A DNA stretch of 64,000 nucleotides from an uncultured Pelagibacteraceae bacterium. Lineage in GTDB: Bacteria; Pseudomonadota; Alphaproteobacteria; Pelagibacterales; Pelagibacteraceae. The stretch is taken from the NCBI GenBank assembly GCA_902576815.1, contig CACGWQ010000001.1, forward strand, positions 16,001 to 80,000, written 5' to 3'. The position numbers and the translations under genes were made by a program. Positions 41,468-50,765 of this stretch are shown in pieces. The stretch's first letter is position 1. Every line of letters begins with the position of its first letter. The notes beneath the pieces were generated by a model that saw nothing but the letters and a program-made list of their open reading frames with translations, did no database searches and was not told the origin of the DNA.

Positions 41468-42631
41468 ATGAGCGCACTTGCTAAAAACTATAATAGAAAG
41501 AATATTTCTTTTAAAAAAGGTAAGGGCAGTTTCTTATATTCAACAAATGGCAAAAAATATTTGGATTTTGTTCAAGGTATAGCTGTAAATTGTTTAGGTC
41601 ACTCTAATCCAGAATTAGTCAAAGCTATAAATGATCAATCCAAAAAGGTATGGCATGTATCAAATGCATTTAGAATACCAGAGGGCGAGAAATTAGCAAA
41701 AAAAATTGTAAAAAAAACTTTTGCAAATTCAGTTATATTTCAAAATAGTGGTGCTGAGGCAACTGAAGTTGCCATAAAAGTAGCTAGAAGATATTTTTAT
41801 TCAATTGGAAAACCAAAAAAAACAAGAATTTTATGTATTAAAAATTCGTTTCATGGAAGAACTTTGGCAGCAATTTTTGCAAGTGGATCTAAGAAAATGA
41901 CAGAAGGCTTTGGGAATGTTGGAGGTTTTGATCATTTTGCTTTTGGAGATCATAATTCTCTAAAGAAAAAAATTACAAAAAATACAGCAGCAATTATGGT
42001 TGAGACTATAATGGGTGAGGGTGGTATAAAAGTAATACCAGATTGGTGTTTAAAAGATTTGAGAAAGTTATGTGATAAAAAAAATATACTACTCATATTG
42101 GATGAAGTTCAATGTGGTATAGGAAGATCAGGTGATTTTTTCGCCTTTGAAAGGTCAAAAGTCAAACCAGATATTGTCCCAATAGCAAAAGGTATTGGAG
42201 GTGGTTTCCCTATTGGTGCAGTTTTAATGAACAAAAAAGTCTCATCAGGAATGGTTCCAGGCACTCATGGTTCAACATTTGGAGGAAATCCTTTAGCAAT
42301 GTCTGTTGGAAATAAAGTAATTGACATTATTACAAATAAGAAATTTTTAAATAATGTAAAAAGCCTATCAAAATATTTTTTATTAAATCTACAAAAGATT
42401 AAAGATAAATATCCAAATATTATAAAACAAATTAGGGGAAAAGGTTTATTAATTGGAATTCAGCTTTATACGGATCAAAGCTTCTTTATAAAGAAATTAA
42501 TGGAAAATAGACTTTTAACCATTAGAGCTTCAGAAAATGTCGTTAGAATTTTACCACCTTTAAACGTTAAAAAAACAGAAATAGACTTAGCCTTAAAGAT
42601 TATTAACAAAGTTTGTAAAGATATTAAATAA
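41468..42631 (+). CDS. argD: Acetylornithine aminotransferase
   Basis: A class III PLP aminotransferase of arginine synthesis. The 387-residue protein has VQGIAVNCLGHSNP near 36-49, NSGAEATEVAIKVARRY near 94-110, SFHGRTLAA near 128-136 and the PLP-lysine segment IAKGIGGGFPIGA near 239-251. It may also serve as DapC (succinyl-DAP aminotransferase), since no separate dapC is seen here. It is followed one base later by argF. Confidence 0.94.
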   Translation: MSALAKNYNRKNISFKKGKGSFLYSTNGKKYLDFVQGIAVNCLGHSNPELVKAINDQSKKVWHVSNAFRIPEGEKLAKKIVKKTFANSVIFQNSGAEATEVAIKVARRYFYSIGKPKKTRILCIKNSFHGRTLAAIFASGSKKMTEGFGNVGGFDHFAFGDHNSLKKKITKNTAAIMVETIMGEGGIKVIPDWCLKDLRKLCDKKNILLILDEVQCGIGRSGDFFAFERSKVKPDIVPIAKGIGGGFPIGAVLMNKKVSSGMVPGTHGSTFGGNPLAMSVGNKVIDIITNKKFLNNVKSLSKYFLLNLQKIKDKYPNIIKQIRGKGLLIGIQLYTDQSFFIKKLMENRLLTIRASENVVRILPPLNVKKTEIDLALKIINKVCKDIK

Positions 42632-42632
42632 A

Positions 42633-43562
42633 ATGAAACATTTTATTAATTTAAAAGATATACCTGCTAAAGATTTACGAAAAATTATTACAGATGCAAA
42701 AAGAAGAAAAAAATTAAGAAAAAAATTAAGTACGCTTGAAGTTGATAAAGGAGCTCCTCTAAAAGGAAAAATTCTAATCCAAATGTTTGAGAAAGCAAGT
42801 TCAAGAACAAGAATTAGCTTTTATTTAGCTATAAAGCAACTTGGAGGAGGAACTTTAACACTTAGATCTAATGAATTACATCTAGGTCAAGGCGGAGAAA
42901 GCATTGAGGATACTGCAAAAATACTCTCAACTTATGGTGACGGATTTATGTTAAGAACTGATAGTGACAATAAAATTGAGGATTTTAAAAATTATTTATC
43001 AATTCCTATAATTAATGGCTTAAGTCCATCTTCTCACCCAACTCAAGTATTGTCTGATATTTTTACTGTAGAGGAAATTAAAAAAAAACCAATTAAAAAT
43101 TTAAATATTTGTTGGATTGGAGACTCTAATAATGTTTTAAATAGTCTTATTGCTGCTTCTGTCAAATTTTCATTTAAACTAAATATCGGTTGCCCTAAAA
43201 ACTACGAACCGAAAAAATCTATACTTGATTGGGCAAATAAGAACAGTGCAATTATAAATATATATGGAAATGCTTCAAAAGCTGTGAAAAATGCAGATGT
43301 AATTTTTTCAGATAAAGTTATTTCATTGAACGATAATGTTAACAAACAAAAAAAAATTAAAGATTTTATGAAATTTAAAATAAGCAATGAACTTATGAGT
43401 TATGCTAAGAAAAATTCAATCTTCTTACATTGTTTACCAAGAGGAAATGAGGTGTCACAAAAAGTTTTTTTAGGAAAGCAATCTAAAGTTTGGCAACAGG
43501 CCTTAAATAGAGTCCACGTTCAAAAAAGTATACTTTTATATTGTTTTGGAAAATTAAGGTAG
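42633..43562 (+). CDS. argF: Ornithine carbamoyltransferase
   Basis: Makes citrulline from ornithine and carbamoyl phosphate. The 309-residue protein has the carbamoyl-phosphate motif KASSRTRISF (about 51-60), HPTQ near 132-135 and HCLPRG near 269-274. It forms an argD-argF operon. Its 3' end overlaps the convergent cytochrome c gene by nine bases. Confidence 0.95.
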   Translation: MKHFINLKDIPAKDLRKIITDAKRRKKLRKKLSTLEVDKGAPLKGKILIQMFEKASSRTRISFYLAIKQLGGGTLTLRSNELHLGQGGESIEDTAKILSTYGDGFMLRTDSDNKIEDFKNYLSIPIINGLSPSSHPTQVLSDIFTVEEIKKKPIKNLNICWIGDSNNVLNSLIAASVKFSFKLNIGCPKNYEPKKSILDWANKNSAIINIYGNASKAVKNADVIFSDKVISLNDNVNKQKKIKDFMKFKISNELMSYAKKNSIFLHCLPRGNEVSQKVFLGKQSKVWQQALNRVHVQKSILLYCFGKLR

Positions 43563-44093
43563 AGGTAAAGGATTATCAGAATTTTTATTTAAATATAAAA
43601 TTACAGATGCTCTGTCTTTTTCTTTTCTTAAACCAGCAAAGGCCATTTTAGTTCCTTTTATATAACTTTGAGGTTTTTTTAAATATCCATTCATTTCCTC
43701 AAAAGTCCAATTTTTATCGTACGAGGCCATTGCTTTTGAGTATTTGTAATCTTCTTTGGAAGCAACCTTTCTTCCTAGCACTCCATAAAGAGCTGGCCCA
43801 ATTTTATTAGCACCTCCTTTATTTACCAAATGGCATGCTGAACACTTTTTAAAAACTTTTTCTCCATGTTCAATATTCCCAAGCGCCAGCAAAGCTACTA
43901 TATCAACTTTTTCTATAACCTCAGCTTCTTTAGATTTTGAAATTGATGAAACATCTGGTATTTCAACTTTATACGCAGATTTTTCAGGCTTATTTACTTT
44001 GAAAGCAATATCAGAAATTTTTCCTATACCAATTACAATTAACGCTACAAGAAGAACTGCAGCTATTATTTTATTTACTTCAAAAGAATCCAT
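43554..44093 (-). CDS. Membrane-anchored c-type cytochrome
   Basis: A 179-residue cytochrome c with an uncleaved hydrophobic N-terminus (about 8-24), a linker of about 45 residues, and a class I heme domain with KCSACH (Cys84, Cys87, His88) and Met ligand in KGTKMAFAG. Such anchored cytochromes (CycM or c552 type) carry electrons from the bc1 complex to terminal oxidase in alphaproteobacteria. It is divergent from kdsB and convergent with argF. Confidence 0.92.
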   Translation of the reverse strand: MDSFEVNKIIAAVLLVALIVIGIGKISDIAFKVNKPEKSAYKVEIPDVSSISKSKEAEVIEKVDIVALLALGNIEHGEKVFKKCSACHLVNKGGANKIGPALYGVLGRKVASKEDYKYSKAMASYDKNWTFEEMNGYLKKPQSYIKGTKMAFAGLRKEKDRASVILYLNKNSDNPLPLP

Positions 44094-44159
44094 GATTTTT
44101 TATTCATAAGGTCGTATAACATGATAGTCAAAATTAAAACGAAATTTAATTTTAAAATT

Positions 44160-44176
44160 TGCGTCTGAAAGACGCA
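44160..44176 (+). other. Stem-loop upstream of kdsB
   Basis: TGCGTCT (44160-44166) and AGACGCA (44170-44176) form a perfect seven-pair stem with a GAA loop. Flanking AAATTT/AAATTT could extend it. It lies 14 bases before the kdsB ATG, in the 97-base spacer to the divergent cytochrome gene. There is no T run, so it does not look like a terminator for kdsB-direction transcripts. Confidence 0.5.
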
Positions 44177-44190
44177 TAAAATTTGATATT

Positions 44191-44931
44191 ATGAGTAAAT
44201 CAGTGATTATTATACCATCAAGATTAGCATCTACTAGGCTTTTAAATAAACCTTTAATTAAAATTAATAATAAATCTTTAATTATGCATGTCTATGAAAA
44301 AGCAGTTAAAAGTAAAGTTGGTGAGGTATTCGTTGCAACTTGTGATGAACAGATAGCTCTTGAAGTAAAAAAAAATAAAGGAAATTTCATCATGACGAAT
44401 ATTTCTCATAAAAATGGAACCGAAAGAGTTTGTGAAGCATCAAAAAAACTTAAATTAGAGCAGGATGATTATGTCATAAATGTTCAGGGCGATGAACCTA
44501 TGATCAATTCTTATGATATAAAAAATCTTAATGACATATCTAAATTAAATAACCTAGACATGTCTACGTTAGCATTCGATATTCAAAATATTAAAGATTT
44601 AAAAAATAAAAATATTGTCAAAGTGATTACAGAAAATAAAATATCTAGTTCCATTATTTCAAAAGCTTTGACATTTAAAAGAAAAATACAAAATATAGAT
44701 TCTGATAATATTTACCATCATTGTGGAGTTTATTTGTATAAAGCCTCTATTTTAGAAAAATTGGTTAATTTTAATCAAACAATAAATGAAAAAATTGAAA
44801 ATTTAGAACAACTTCGAGCTTTAGATAATAGAATAATTATAAATGTTATATTGGCAGATCACTTTTCTGTAGGTATTGATACTTTAGAAGACTTGAATCA
44901 ATTTACAAAATTGATAAATAACATCAAATAA
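44191..44931 (+). CDS. kdsB: CMP-KDO synthetase
   Basis: Activates KDO with CTP for LPS. The 246-residue nucleotidyltransferase begins with VIIIPSRLASTRLLNKPL (5-22), followed by VINVQGDEPMI near 92-102 and VYLYKASILEKL. It shares one base with pheA, which starts at its stop codon. Together with kdsD in this window it indicates a KDO-containing LPS. Confidence 0.94.
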   Translation: MSKSVIIIPSRLASTRLLNKPLIKINNKSLIMHVYEKAVKSKVGEVFVATCDEQIALEVKKNKGNFIMTNISHKNGTERVCEASKKLKLEQDDYVINVQGDEPMINSYDIKNLNDISKLNNLDMSTLAFDIQNIKDLKNKNIVKVITENKISSSIISKALTFKRKIQNIDSDNIYHHCGVYLYKASILEKLVNFNQTINEKIENLEQLRALDNRIIINVILADHFSVGIDTLEDLNQFTKLINNIK

Positions 44932-45764
44932 TGAAAATTGTATATCAAGGTATCCCAGGAAGTTATAGTGAAAGTTGTGCTAAAAAAATGTTTCCTAATG
45001 CCGAAACAATAGCATGCAAAACATTTGATGAATGTTTTGAAAAAGCGTTTAATAGTTCTGAAATTAAAGCTATCATTCCAGAATCTAATAAAACTACTGG
45101 AAACATTGGAGTTGAATATTTAATTTTTAAATACAGGCTAAATATTTATAAAGAATATTTTTTTCCTATAAACCATAATCTAGTTGGTATTAAGGGTTCA
45201 AGTTTAAACGATATTAAAGATGTTTACTCACATGCACAAGCTTTAAGTCAATCATCACAATTTATAAAAAAAAATAATTTAAACGAGAACGTTAGAGCTG
45301 ATACAGCTGGATCTGCAAAATATATTTCAGAAGTTGGAGATATAACTAAAGGAGCTATTGCATCAACACTCAGTGCAGAAATTTATAATCTCAAAATCAT
45401 AAGTAAAAATATCCAAGATGATAAAGAGAATTTTACAAGATTTTTGATTATGGGTAACGAAATAATTCAACCTGATATTGATAAATCTAAATATATAACG
45501 TCATTTCTATTTAAACTTAAAAGCAAACCAGCAGCACTGTATTCTGCACTTTCAGGTTTTGCAATTAATGGAGTAAATATGACTAAACTTCAAAGCTTCC
45601 CTGAAAAAAATTCATTTTCATCATTCTTTTTTTTATGTGATATTGAAGGACATTTAGATCAAAAAAAAATCAAAAATTCACTTGAGGAACTGGCATTTCA
45701 TTGTGAAGACATGCACATTTTAGGTGTTTATGAAGCTCACTCATTTAGAGAAAAAAACAATTAA
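44931..45764 (+). CDS. pheA: Prephenate dehydratase
   Basis: Forms phenylpyruvate for phenylalanine. The 277-residue monofunctional enzyme has the periplasmic-binding-like catalytic fold (YQGIPGSYSE near 4-13) and the TRF catalytic motif in ENFTRFLIMG (about 165-174). A C-terminal ACT domain from about 188 (TSFLFKLKSKPAALYSAL) binds phenylalanine for feedback control. No chorismate mutase domain is fused. Confidence 0.94.
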   Translation: MKIVYQGIPGSYSESCAKKMFPNAETIACKTFDECFEKAFNSSEIKAIIPESNKTTGNIGVEYLIFKYRLNIYKEYFFPINHNLVGIKGSSLNDIKDVYSHAQALSQSSQFIKKNNLNENVRADTAGSAKYISEVGDITKGAIASTLSAEIYNLKIISKNIQDDKENFTRFLIMGNEIIQPDIDKSKYITSFLFKLKSKPAALYSALSGFAINGVNMTKLQSFPEKNSFSSFFFLCDIEGHLDQKKIKNSLEELAFHCEDMHILGVYEAHSFREKNN

Positions 45765-45769
45765 GTTTA

Positions 45770-45799
45770 TTGTAGAATAGAAAAATTTATTGTTATAAT
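45770..45799 (+). promoter_or_regulatory. Candidate SRP RNA promoter
   Basis: TTGTAG (45770-45775) and a perfect TATAAT (45794-45799) are separated by 18 bases. The start would fall at about 45806, the 5' end expected from the RNA fold. Confidence 0.5.
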
Positions 45800-45805
45800 A
45801 GGATT

Positions 45806-45893
45806 GGAGGCCTTCCAGGTGAAAACACCATGAACTCCCCCAGGCTCGAAAGAGAGCAAGGGTAATGAGTTTTTTTCAGGTTGGTTGGTCTCC
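45806..45893 (+). ncRNA. ffs: Signal recognition particle RNA (4.5S, small type)
   Basis: The ends GGAGGCC and GGTCTCC pair. The core CAGG-CTC-GAAA-GAG-AGCA (about 45841-45858) is the SRP domain IV: the conserved asymmetric loop strands CAGG and AGCA close a GNRA tetraloop, GAAA here instead of GGAA. It lies 11 bases before dnaX, the usual ffs-dnaX-ybaB-recR order. It partners with Ffh to target membrane proteins. Confidence 0.93.
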
Positions 45894-45904
45894 TTTAACT
45901 TATT

Positions 45905-47536
45905 ATGGAAAAAAATTTAAAAGTACTATCCCTAAAATATAGACCGCAGTCCTTCAAAGATATTGTAGGTCAAAATATTGTATCCGAAGCTTTAACTAAT
46001 TCTTTAAAATTGGATAAAACACCGAACGCTTATCTTTTCACCGGGATCAGGGGGGTTGGTAAAACTACAATAGCAAGAATAATTGCGAAATCGCTCAATT
46101 GTGAAAATGGTGCTAATAAACTTTGCAGCAATTTATATTGTGAAACATGTAAAGCAATTACAAATTCAAATCATATTGATGTTCTAGAGATGGATGCTGC
46201 TAGTAAAACTGGAGTTGATGATGTCAGAGACTTAATTGAATTTTCTAAATACCCACCAAATATTGCTAAATTTAAAATATTTATAATTGATGAAGTACAT
46301 ATGTTAAGCAAACAAGCTTTTAATGCATTACTAAAAACATTAGAAGAGCCACCAAATTATCTTAAATTTATTTTTGCAACTACAGAAATAAAAAAAATTC
46401 CTGTGACTATAATATCAAGATGTCAAAGATATGATTTATCAAGAGTCAAATTTGATATTTTGTTAGATTATTTAAAAAATATATGCAAATTAGAAAAAGC
46501 AAACATTAACGAAGAGGCTTTAAAATTAATTGTTAAACTTTCAGAAGGTTCGGTAAGAGATGCTTTATCATTGCTTGATAGAGGCTTGCTATCAATAGAT
46601 GATTCAGAATTAACTTTAACTAAGGCACAAGAGATATATGGTTTTTTTGATAAAAGTACAATTTTAGAACTAATTGAAGAAATATTAAGAGGCCAAGAGA
46701 GTGCTGTAAAAGAAATTTATAATAAAATTTACGAAAAAGGCGTAGAGCCCAAAATATTTTTAAATGAATTTTTAGAAATTTTATATTACATAAAAAACAT
46801 ATCATCTTTAAAAATTGATGGAAATTTATTTACATTAAATGATAAAGAATTTGAAAAAATAAATTTTATATCTAAAAATATTGACATATCAGATATTCAT
46901 CTTTTTTGGCAATTAACTTTAAAAGCAATTGAAGAATTAAATTTAGTAAATAATCAAAATTTATCTGTTGAAATGTTTTTAATTCGATTAATTTATATTA
47001 AAAATTTTTCAAAGAGCAAAGAATTAAATTATAAAAACGAAAAAAACATTTTCATTCAGTCAAAAACTAATATTAAAGAAGATAATAAATCCGTTAAACA
47101 AATAAAAAAAATTGCACAGCAAGAAATTTCTCTAGAGGAGGATAAAGATGAAACTTCCAACAAAAGCAAAATTGAAACATTTGAAAAATTAATAGAACTT
47201 TGTAACAAAAATAAAGAAGTAAAATTAAAATATGAGTTAGAAAATAATGTCAATTTGGTAAGTTTTAGTCACGGACTAATTGAAATTGCTTTTAATGATA
47301 ATCTTGAAAAAAATTTTATAAAAAATTTAACAAATAAACTCTATATTTGGACTAAAACTAGATGGATAATATCTTTTACTAAAGAAAAAGGAGAGCCGAC
47401 CATAAAGGAAAAGAAAAAAATAATTAAAAATATTTCTTTTGAAGAAATAAAAAAAGGTCAACTTTACAATGAAGTTAAAAATTCGTATCCAGATGCAGAA
47501 CTAATAGATATTATTGAAAAAAAAAAATATGACTGA
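45905..47536 (+). CDS. dnaX: DNA polymerase III subunit gamma/tau
   Basis: The clamp-loader ATPase. The 543-residue protein has Walker A GIRGVGKTT (47-55), a zinc site with cysteines 66, 74, 79 and 82, Walker B FIIDEVHML near 117-125 and SRCQRYDLSRV as sensor/arginine finger region. The C-terminal third is a charged linker with a tau-like end. It overlaps ybaB by eight bases. A frameshift signal for a gamma product is not evident. Confidence 0.95.
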   Translation: MEKNLKVLSLKYRPQSFKDIVGQNIVSEALTNSLKLDKTPNAYLFTGIRGVGKTTIARIIAKSLNCENGANKLCSNLYCETCKAITNSNHIDVLEMDAASKTGVDDVRDLIEFSKYPPNIAKFKIFIIDEVHMLSKQAFNALLKTLEEPPNYLKFIFATTEIKKIPVTIISRCQRYDLSRVKFDILLDYLKNICKLEKANINEEALKLIVKLSEGSVRDALSLLDRGLLSIDDSELTLTKAQEIYGFFDKSTILELIEEILRGQESAVKEIYNKIYEKGVEPKIFLNEFLEILYYIKNISSLKIDGNLFTLNDKEFEKINFISKNIDISDIHLFWQLTLKAIEELNLVNNQNLSVEMFLIRLIYIKNFSKSKELNYKNEKNIFIQSKTNIKEDNKSVKQIKKIAQQEISLEEDKDETSNKSKIETFEKLIELCNKNKEVKLKYELENNVNLVSFSHGLIEIAFNDNLEKNFIKNLTNKLYIWTKTRWIISFTKEKGEPTIKEKKKIIKNISFEEIKKGQLYNEVKNSYPDAELIDIIEKKKYD

Positions 47537-47846
47537 TTTTAATAAAATATTAGAAAAAGCAAAAGAGATTGAAAGAAAAATGAAGGAAAGTCAGGAGAGT
47601 CTTAAAAAAATTGAGATTAATGGTGTTTCTGGGGGAGATGCAGTTAATATTACTCTTAACGGTGACGGAGAGATGACTAAAATTTTATTAAGCGATAAAG
47701 TGTTAAAAGAAGATAAAGAGATAATTCAGGATTTAATCACAGCTGCACATAATGATGCCAAAAACAAATTAAAATCAAAAACTTCTGAAGAAATATCTAA
47801 AGCAACAGGCGGATTAGGTATGCCTGGATTTAAGTGGCCTTTATAA
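47529..47846 (+). CDS. ybaB: YbaB/EbfC nucleoid-associated protein
   Basis: A 105-residue DNA-binding dimer. The N-terminal helix ILEKAKEIERKMKESQESLKKIEINGVSGGDAV is followed by VNITLNGDGEMTKILLSD and a C-terminal GGLGMPGFKWP. The ATG at 47529 is preferred over an upstream TTG, and lies inside the last codons of dnaX. It is normally cotranscribed with dnaX and recR. Confidence 0.93.
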   Translation: MTDFNKILEKAKEIERKMKESQESLKKIEINGVSGGDAVNITLNGDGEMTKILLSDKVLKEDKEIIQDLITAAHNDAKNKLKSKTSEEISKATGGLGMPGFKWPL

Positions 47847-47850
47847 TTAA

Positions 47851-48459
47851 ATGCAAAATCTTCCTGAGATAGATAATTTAATTAAACTAATATCTAAATT
47901 ACCAGGTCTTGGACCAAAGTCTGCAAAAAGAATAATTTTAAAAATGATCAATAATCGCCAAGAAATATTAAAACCTTTGGCTAATAATCTAAGTCAGGTA
48001 ATAAAAAATATTGAACGTTGTAAAATATGTGGAACATTAAAACCTAACACAATTAATTGTGAATATAATAGCTGTGTGTTTGCAGATAAAAAATATAATA
48101 AAATTTGCGTCGTCGAGAATATTTCAGATCAATGGGCAATAGAAAGTTCATCTATTTTTGAAGGTTATTTTCATATTTTAGGTGGCACAATTTCTGATAG
48201 CGATAACAGCAATAATAGAGAAAATTTGCTTATTAATTCTCTGGTAGAAAGAATAAAAAATGACAATATTGATGAAGTAATTTTAGCAACTAGCGCTACC
48301 GTTGAAGGACAAACTACTGCTTTTTATATTCAGGACAGTTTAAAAAATACAAATGTAAAAATTTCAAAATTAGCTCAAGGTTTACCAGTTGGTGGAGAAA
48401 TAGAAACTTCAGATGACGGAACACTTATATCTGCTTTTAAAAATAGACGAGATTTATAA
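47851..48459 (+). CDS. recR: Recombination mediator protein RecR
   Basis: Loads RecA in the RecFOR pathway. The 202-residue protein has a helix-hairpin-helix LPGLGPKSAKRI (about 16-27), a four-cysteine zinc site (CKICGTLKPNTINCEYNSC, about 57-75), and a Toprim domain (KICVVENISDQWAIE). The C-terminal GLPVGGEIETSDDGTLISAF is diagnostic. It ends seven bases before the convergent malate synthase. Confidence 0.96.
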   Translation: MQNLPEIDNLIKLISKLPGLGPKSAKRIILKMINNRQEILKPLANNLSQVIKNIERCKICGTLKPNTINCEYNSCVFADKKYNKICVVENISDQWAIESSSIFEGYFHILGGTISDSDNSNNRENLLINSLVERIKNDNIDEVILATSATVEGQTTAFYIQDSLKNTNVKISKLAQGLPVGGEIETSDDGTLISAFKNRRDL

Positions 48460-48466
48460 ATTTAAA

Positions 48467-50617
48467 TTAGCTTTTTTTTATCAATCTATTTAAATGCAAT
48501 AGAGGTTCGGTATAGCCCGATGGTTGTGACTTACCATGGAAAATCAATTCACACGCTGCCTTAAAAGATATTGATTTGTCGTAATTTGGAGACATGTTTT
48601 GATATTCTGGGTCTCCTTCGTTTTGCTTATCAACTATCTTTGCCATTTTCTTAAGAATTTCTAAAACTTGTCTATTTGAGCAAATACCATGATGTAGCCA
48701 GTTAGCTATATGTTGTGAAGATATTCTTAGTGTTGCTCTATCCTCCATTAATCCAATATTATTTATATCTGGAACTTTAGAGCATCCAATACCTTGATCT
48801 ACCCACCTTACTACATAACCTAAAATAGTTTGGGCTGAGTTACACAATTCATTATTTATCTCCTCTTTGCTCCAATTTGGTCTGTCTGCTACTGGGATTG
48901 TTAACAAATTATCAATATAATCCATTTTATTACTTCTTAAGTCTTTATGTTGTTCAAAAATATCTACTTTATGATAGTGCATTGCATGTAAAGAAGCTGC
49001 AGTAGGAGATGGCACCCAAGCACAATTTGCACCAGCTTCTAGATGTGATATTTTTTGATCTATCATGTCTTTCATTTTATCTGGCATAGCCCACATACCT
49101 TTGCCTATTTGAGCAACACCCGAAAATCCACATTTTAAACCAACATTAACGTTGTTATTTTCATATGCATCTATCCATTTTGATTTTTTCATATCACCCT
49201 TTTTTATCATTGGACCTGCTTCCATTGATGTATGCATTTCATCCCCAGTTCTGTCCAAAAAACCTGTATTAATGAAAAAAACCCTGCTTTTTAGTGTTCT
49301 AATACATTCTTTCAAGTTTACAGAAGTTCTTCTTTCTTCATCCATGATACCACATTTAATTGTATTCTTTTCAAGCTTTAATACTTCCTCAACTCTTGTG
49401 AATATTTTATCTGTAAAAGCAGTCTCTTCAGGTCCATGCATTTTAGGTTTAACAATATATATAGAACCTGTTCTTGAGTTACCTTTTCTTTTTAAATCAT
49501 GAATTGCTGCAGCAGTTGTAATAAATGCATCCATAATACCTTCTGGAATTTCAGAACCATCTTCTAAAATAATTGCTGAATTGGTCATTAGATGACCAAC
49601 ATTTCTAATTAAAAGTAAGCTTCTACCATGTAACTTTTCTTTTTTGTTATCTTTTGAAATATAACTTCTATCTGGATTGAGTTTTCTTTCTAAAGTTTTC
49701 CCATCTTTTTCGAAGACAGATTTTAGAGATCCTTTCATCAAACCCAGCCAATTTCTGTAACATAAAATTTTATCTTCTGAGTCTACTGCAGCAACACTAT
49801 CTTCGTTATCACATATTGTAGATATTGCAGACTCTATAATTATGTCACTTATTCCCGCAGCATCTTGAACAGCGCTAAAAGCTTTAGGATTAATTATTAT
49901 CTCAATTTTTAAATTATTGTTTTCTAAAATTATTGTTGTTGGGTTATTAGGTTCTCCTCTGTATCCGATAAATTTATTTTTATCTATTAACTCAAAATCT
50001 CTATTATCTTTTAATATTTTTAAGTTACTGCCCTCTATTTTAAATCCATTTATATCTTTCCAATGAATTCCATTGATAGAGAAGTGATCATTTAGGAAAT
50101 TACGAGCAAATTTTATTACCTCTTGTCCTCTCAGAGGGTCATACTTTTGACTACCTGTCTCTTCAGATTCAATTAAATCTGTTCCATATAAACTGTCATA
50201 AAGACTTACCCATCTTGCATTAGCAGCATTTAATGTATACCTAGAGTTCATTATAGGCACAACAAGTTGAGGACCTGCAATACTTGAAATTTCACTATCA
50301 AGCTTTTTGGTATCTATTTTAAAGTCATTTCCCTCATCTTTTAAATATCCAATCTCTTTTAAAAAATTCTTATGATCTTGATGATTAAATTCTCCATTTC
50401 TGTTTTTTTTTAACCATAAATCAATTTCAGATTGAAGAGTTTCACGAATTTCTAATAACTTTTTATTAATTGGGGCAAGTTCATTAATACTTTTATCAAA
50501 TCCATCCCAGAAATCTTTTTCGTTAATATCTAATCCTGGTAGAAGTTCATTTTTCACAAAATCAGATAAATCCTTGGAAACAGATAAAGTGTTAATTTTA
50601 ATAAATGAATTACTCAT
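48467..50617 (-). CDS. glcB: Malate synthase G
   Basis: Condenses glyoxylate with acetyl-CoA. The 716-residue length and the sequences VVPIMNSRYTLNAANARWVSLYDSLYG and MDAFITTAAAIHDL match the G isoform; IKCGIMDEERRTSVNL carries catalytic residues. ATG at 50617 is chosen over an upstream TTG that would add 12 residues. In SAR11 clade Ia the gene is reported to follow a glycine riboswitch; none is recognisable in the 148 bases upstream here. Confidence 0.94.
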   Translation of the reverse strand: MSNSFIKINTLSVSKDLSDFVKNELLPGLDINEKDFWDGFDKSINELAPINKKLLEIRETLQSEIDLWLKKNRNGEFNHQDHKNFLKEIGYLKDEGNDFKIDTKKLDSEISSIAGPQLVVPIMNSRYTLNAANARWVSLYDSLYGTDLIESEETGSQKYDPLRGQEVIKFARNFLNDHFSINGIHWKDINGFKIEGSNLKILKDNRDFELIDKNKFIGYRGEPNNPTTIILENNNLKIEIIINPKAFSAVQDAAGISDIIIESAISTICDNEDSVAAVDSEDKILCYRNWLGLMKGSLKSVFEKDGKTLERKLNPDRSYISKDNKKEKLHGRSLLLIRNVGHLMTNSAIILEDGSEIPEGIMDAFITTAAAIHDLKRKGNSRTGSIYIVKPKMHGPEETAFTDKIFTRVEEVLKLEKNTIKCGIMDEERRTSVNLKECIRTLKSRVFFINTGFLDRTGDEMHTSMEAGPMIKKGDMKKSKWIDAYENNNVNVGLKCGFSGVAQIGKGMWAMPDKMKDMIDQKISHLEAGANCAWVPSPTAASLHAMHYHKVDIFEQHKDLRSNKMDYIDNLLTIPVADRPNWSKEEINNELCNSAQTILGYVVRWVDQGIGCSKVPDINNIGLMEDRATLRISSQHIANWLHHGICSNRQVLEILKKMAKIVDKQNEGDPEYQNMSPNYDKSISFKAACELIFHGKSQPSGYTEPLLHLNRLIKKS

Positions 50618-50765
50618 AATTTTTATAAATTTAGAAATCGTTGTATATGACAATCAATAAATTATGTCATTAATTTATTTGAAAAAATGTTATTTTTCAT
50701 CTGAAAAAAATATAATTTTTATAATTTGATCATTTTATCGCCTAAAAATTATATATAATAAAGTA

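Noticed and set aside
50618..50765. Glycine riboswitch upstream of malate synthase
   Set aside because: Looked for because it is known in SAR11, but none of the conserved aptamer sequence blocks is present on either strand.
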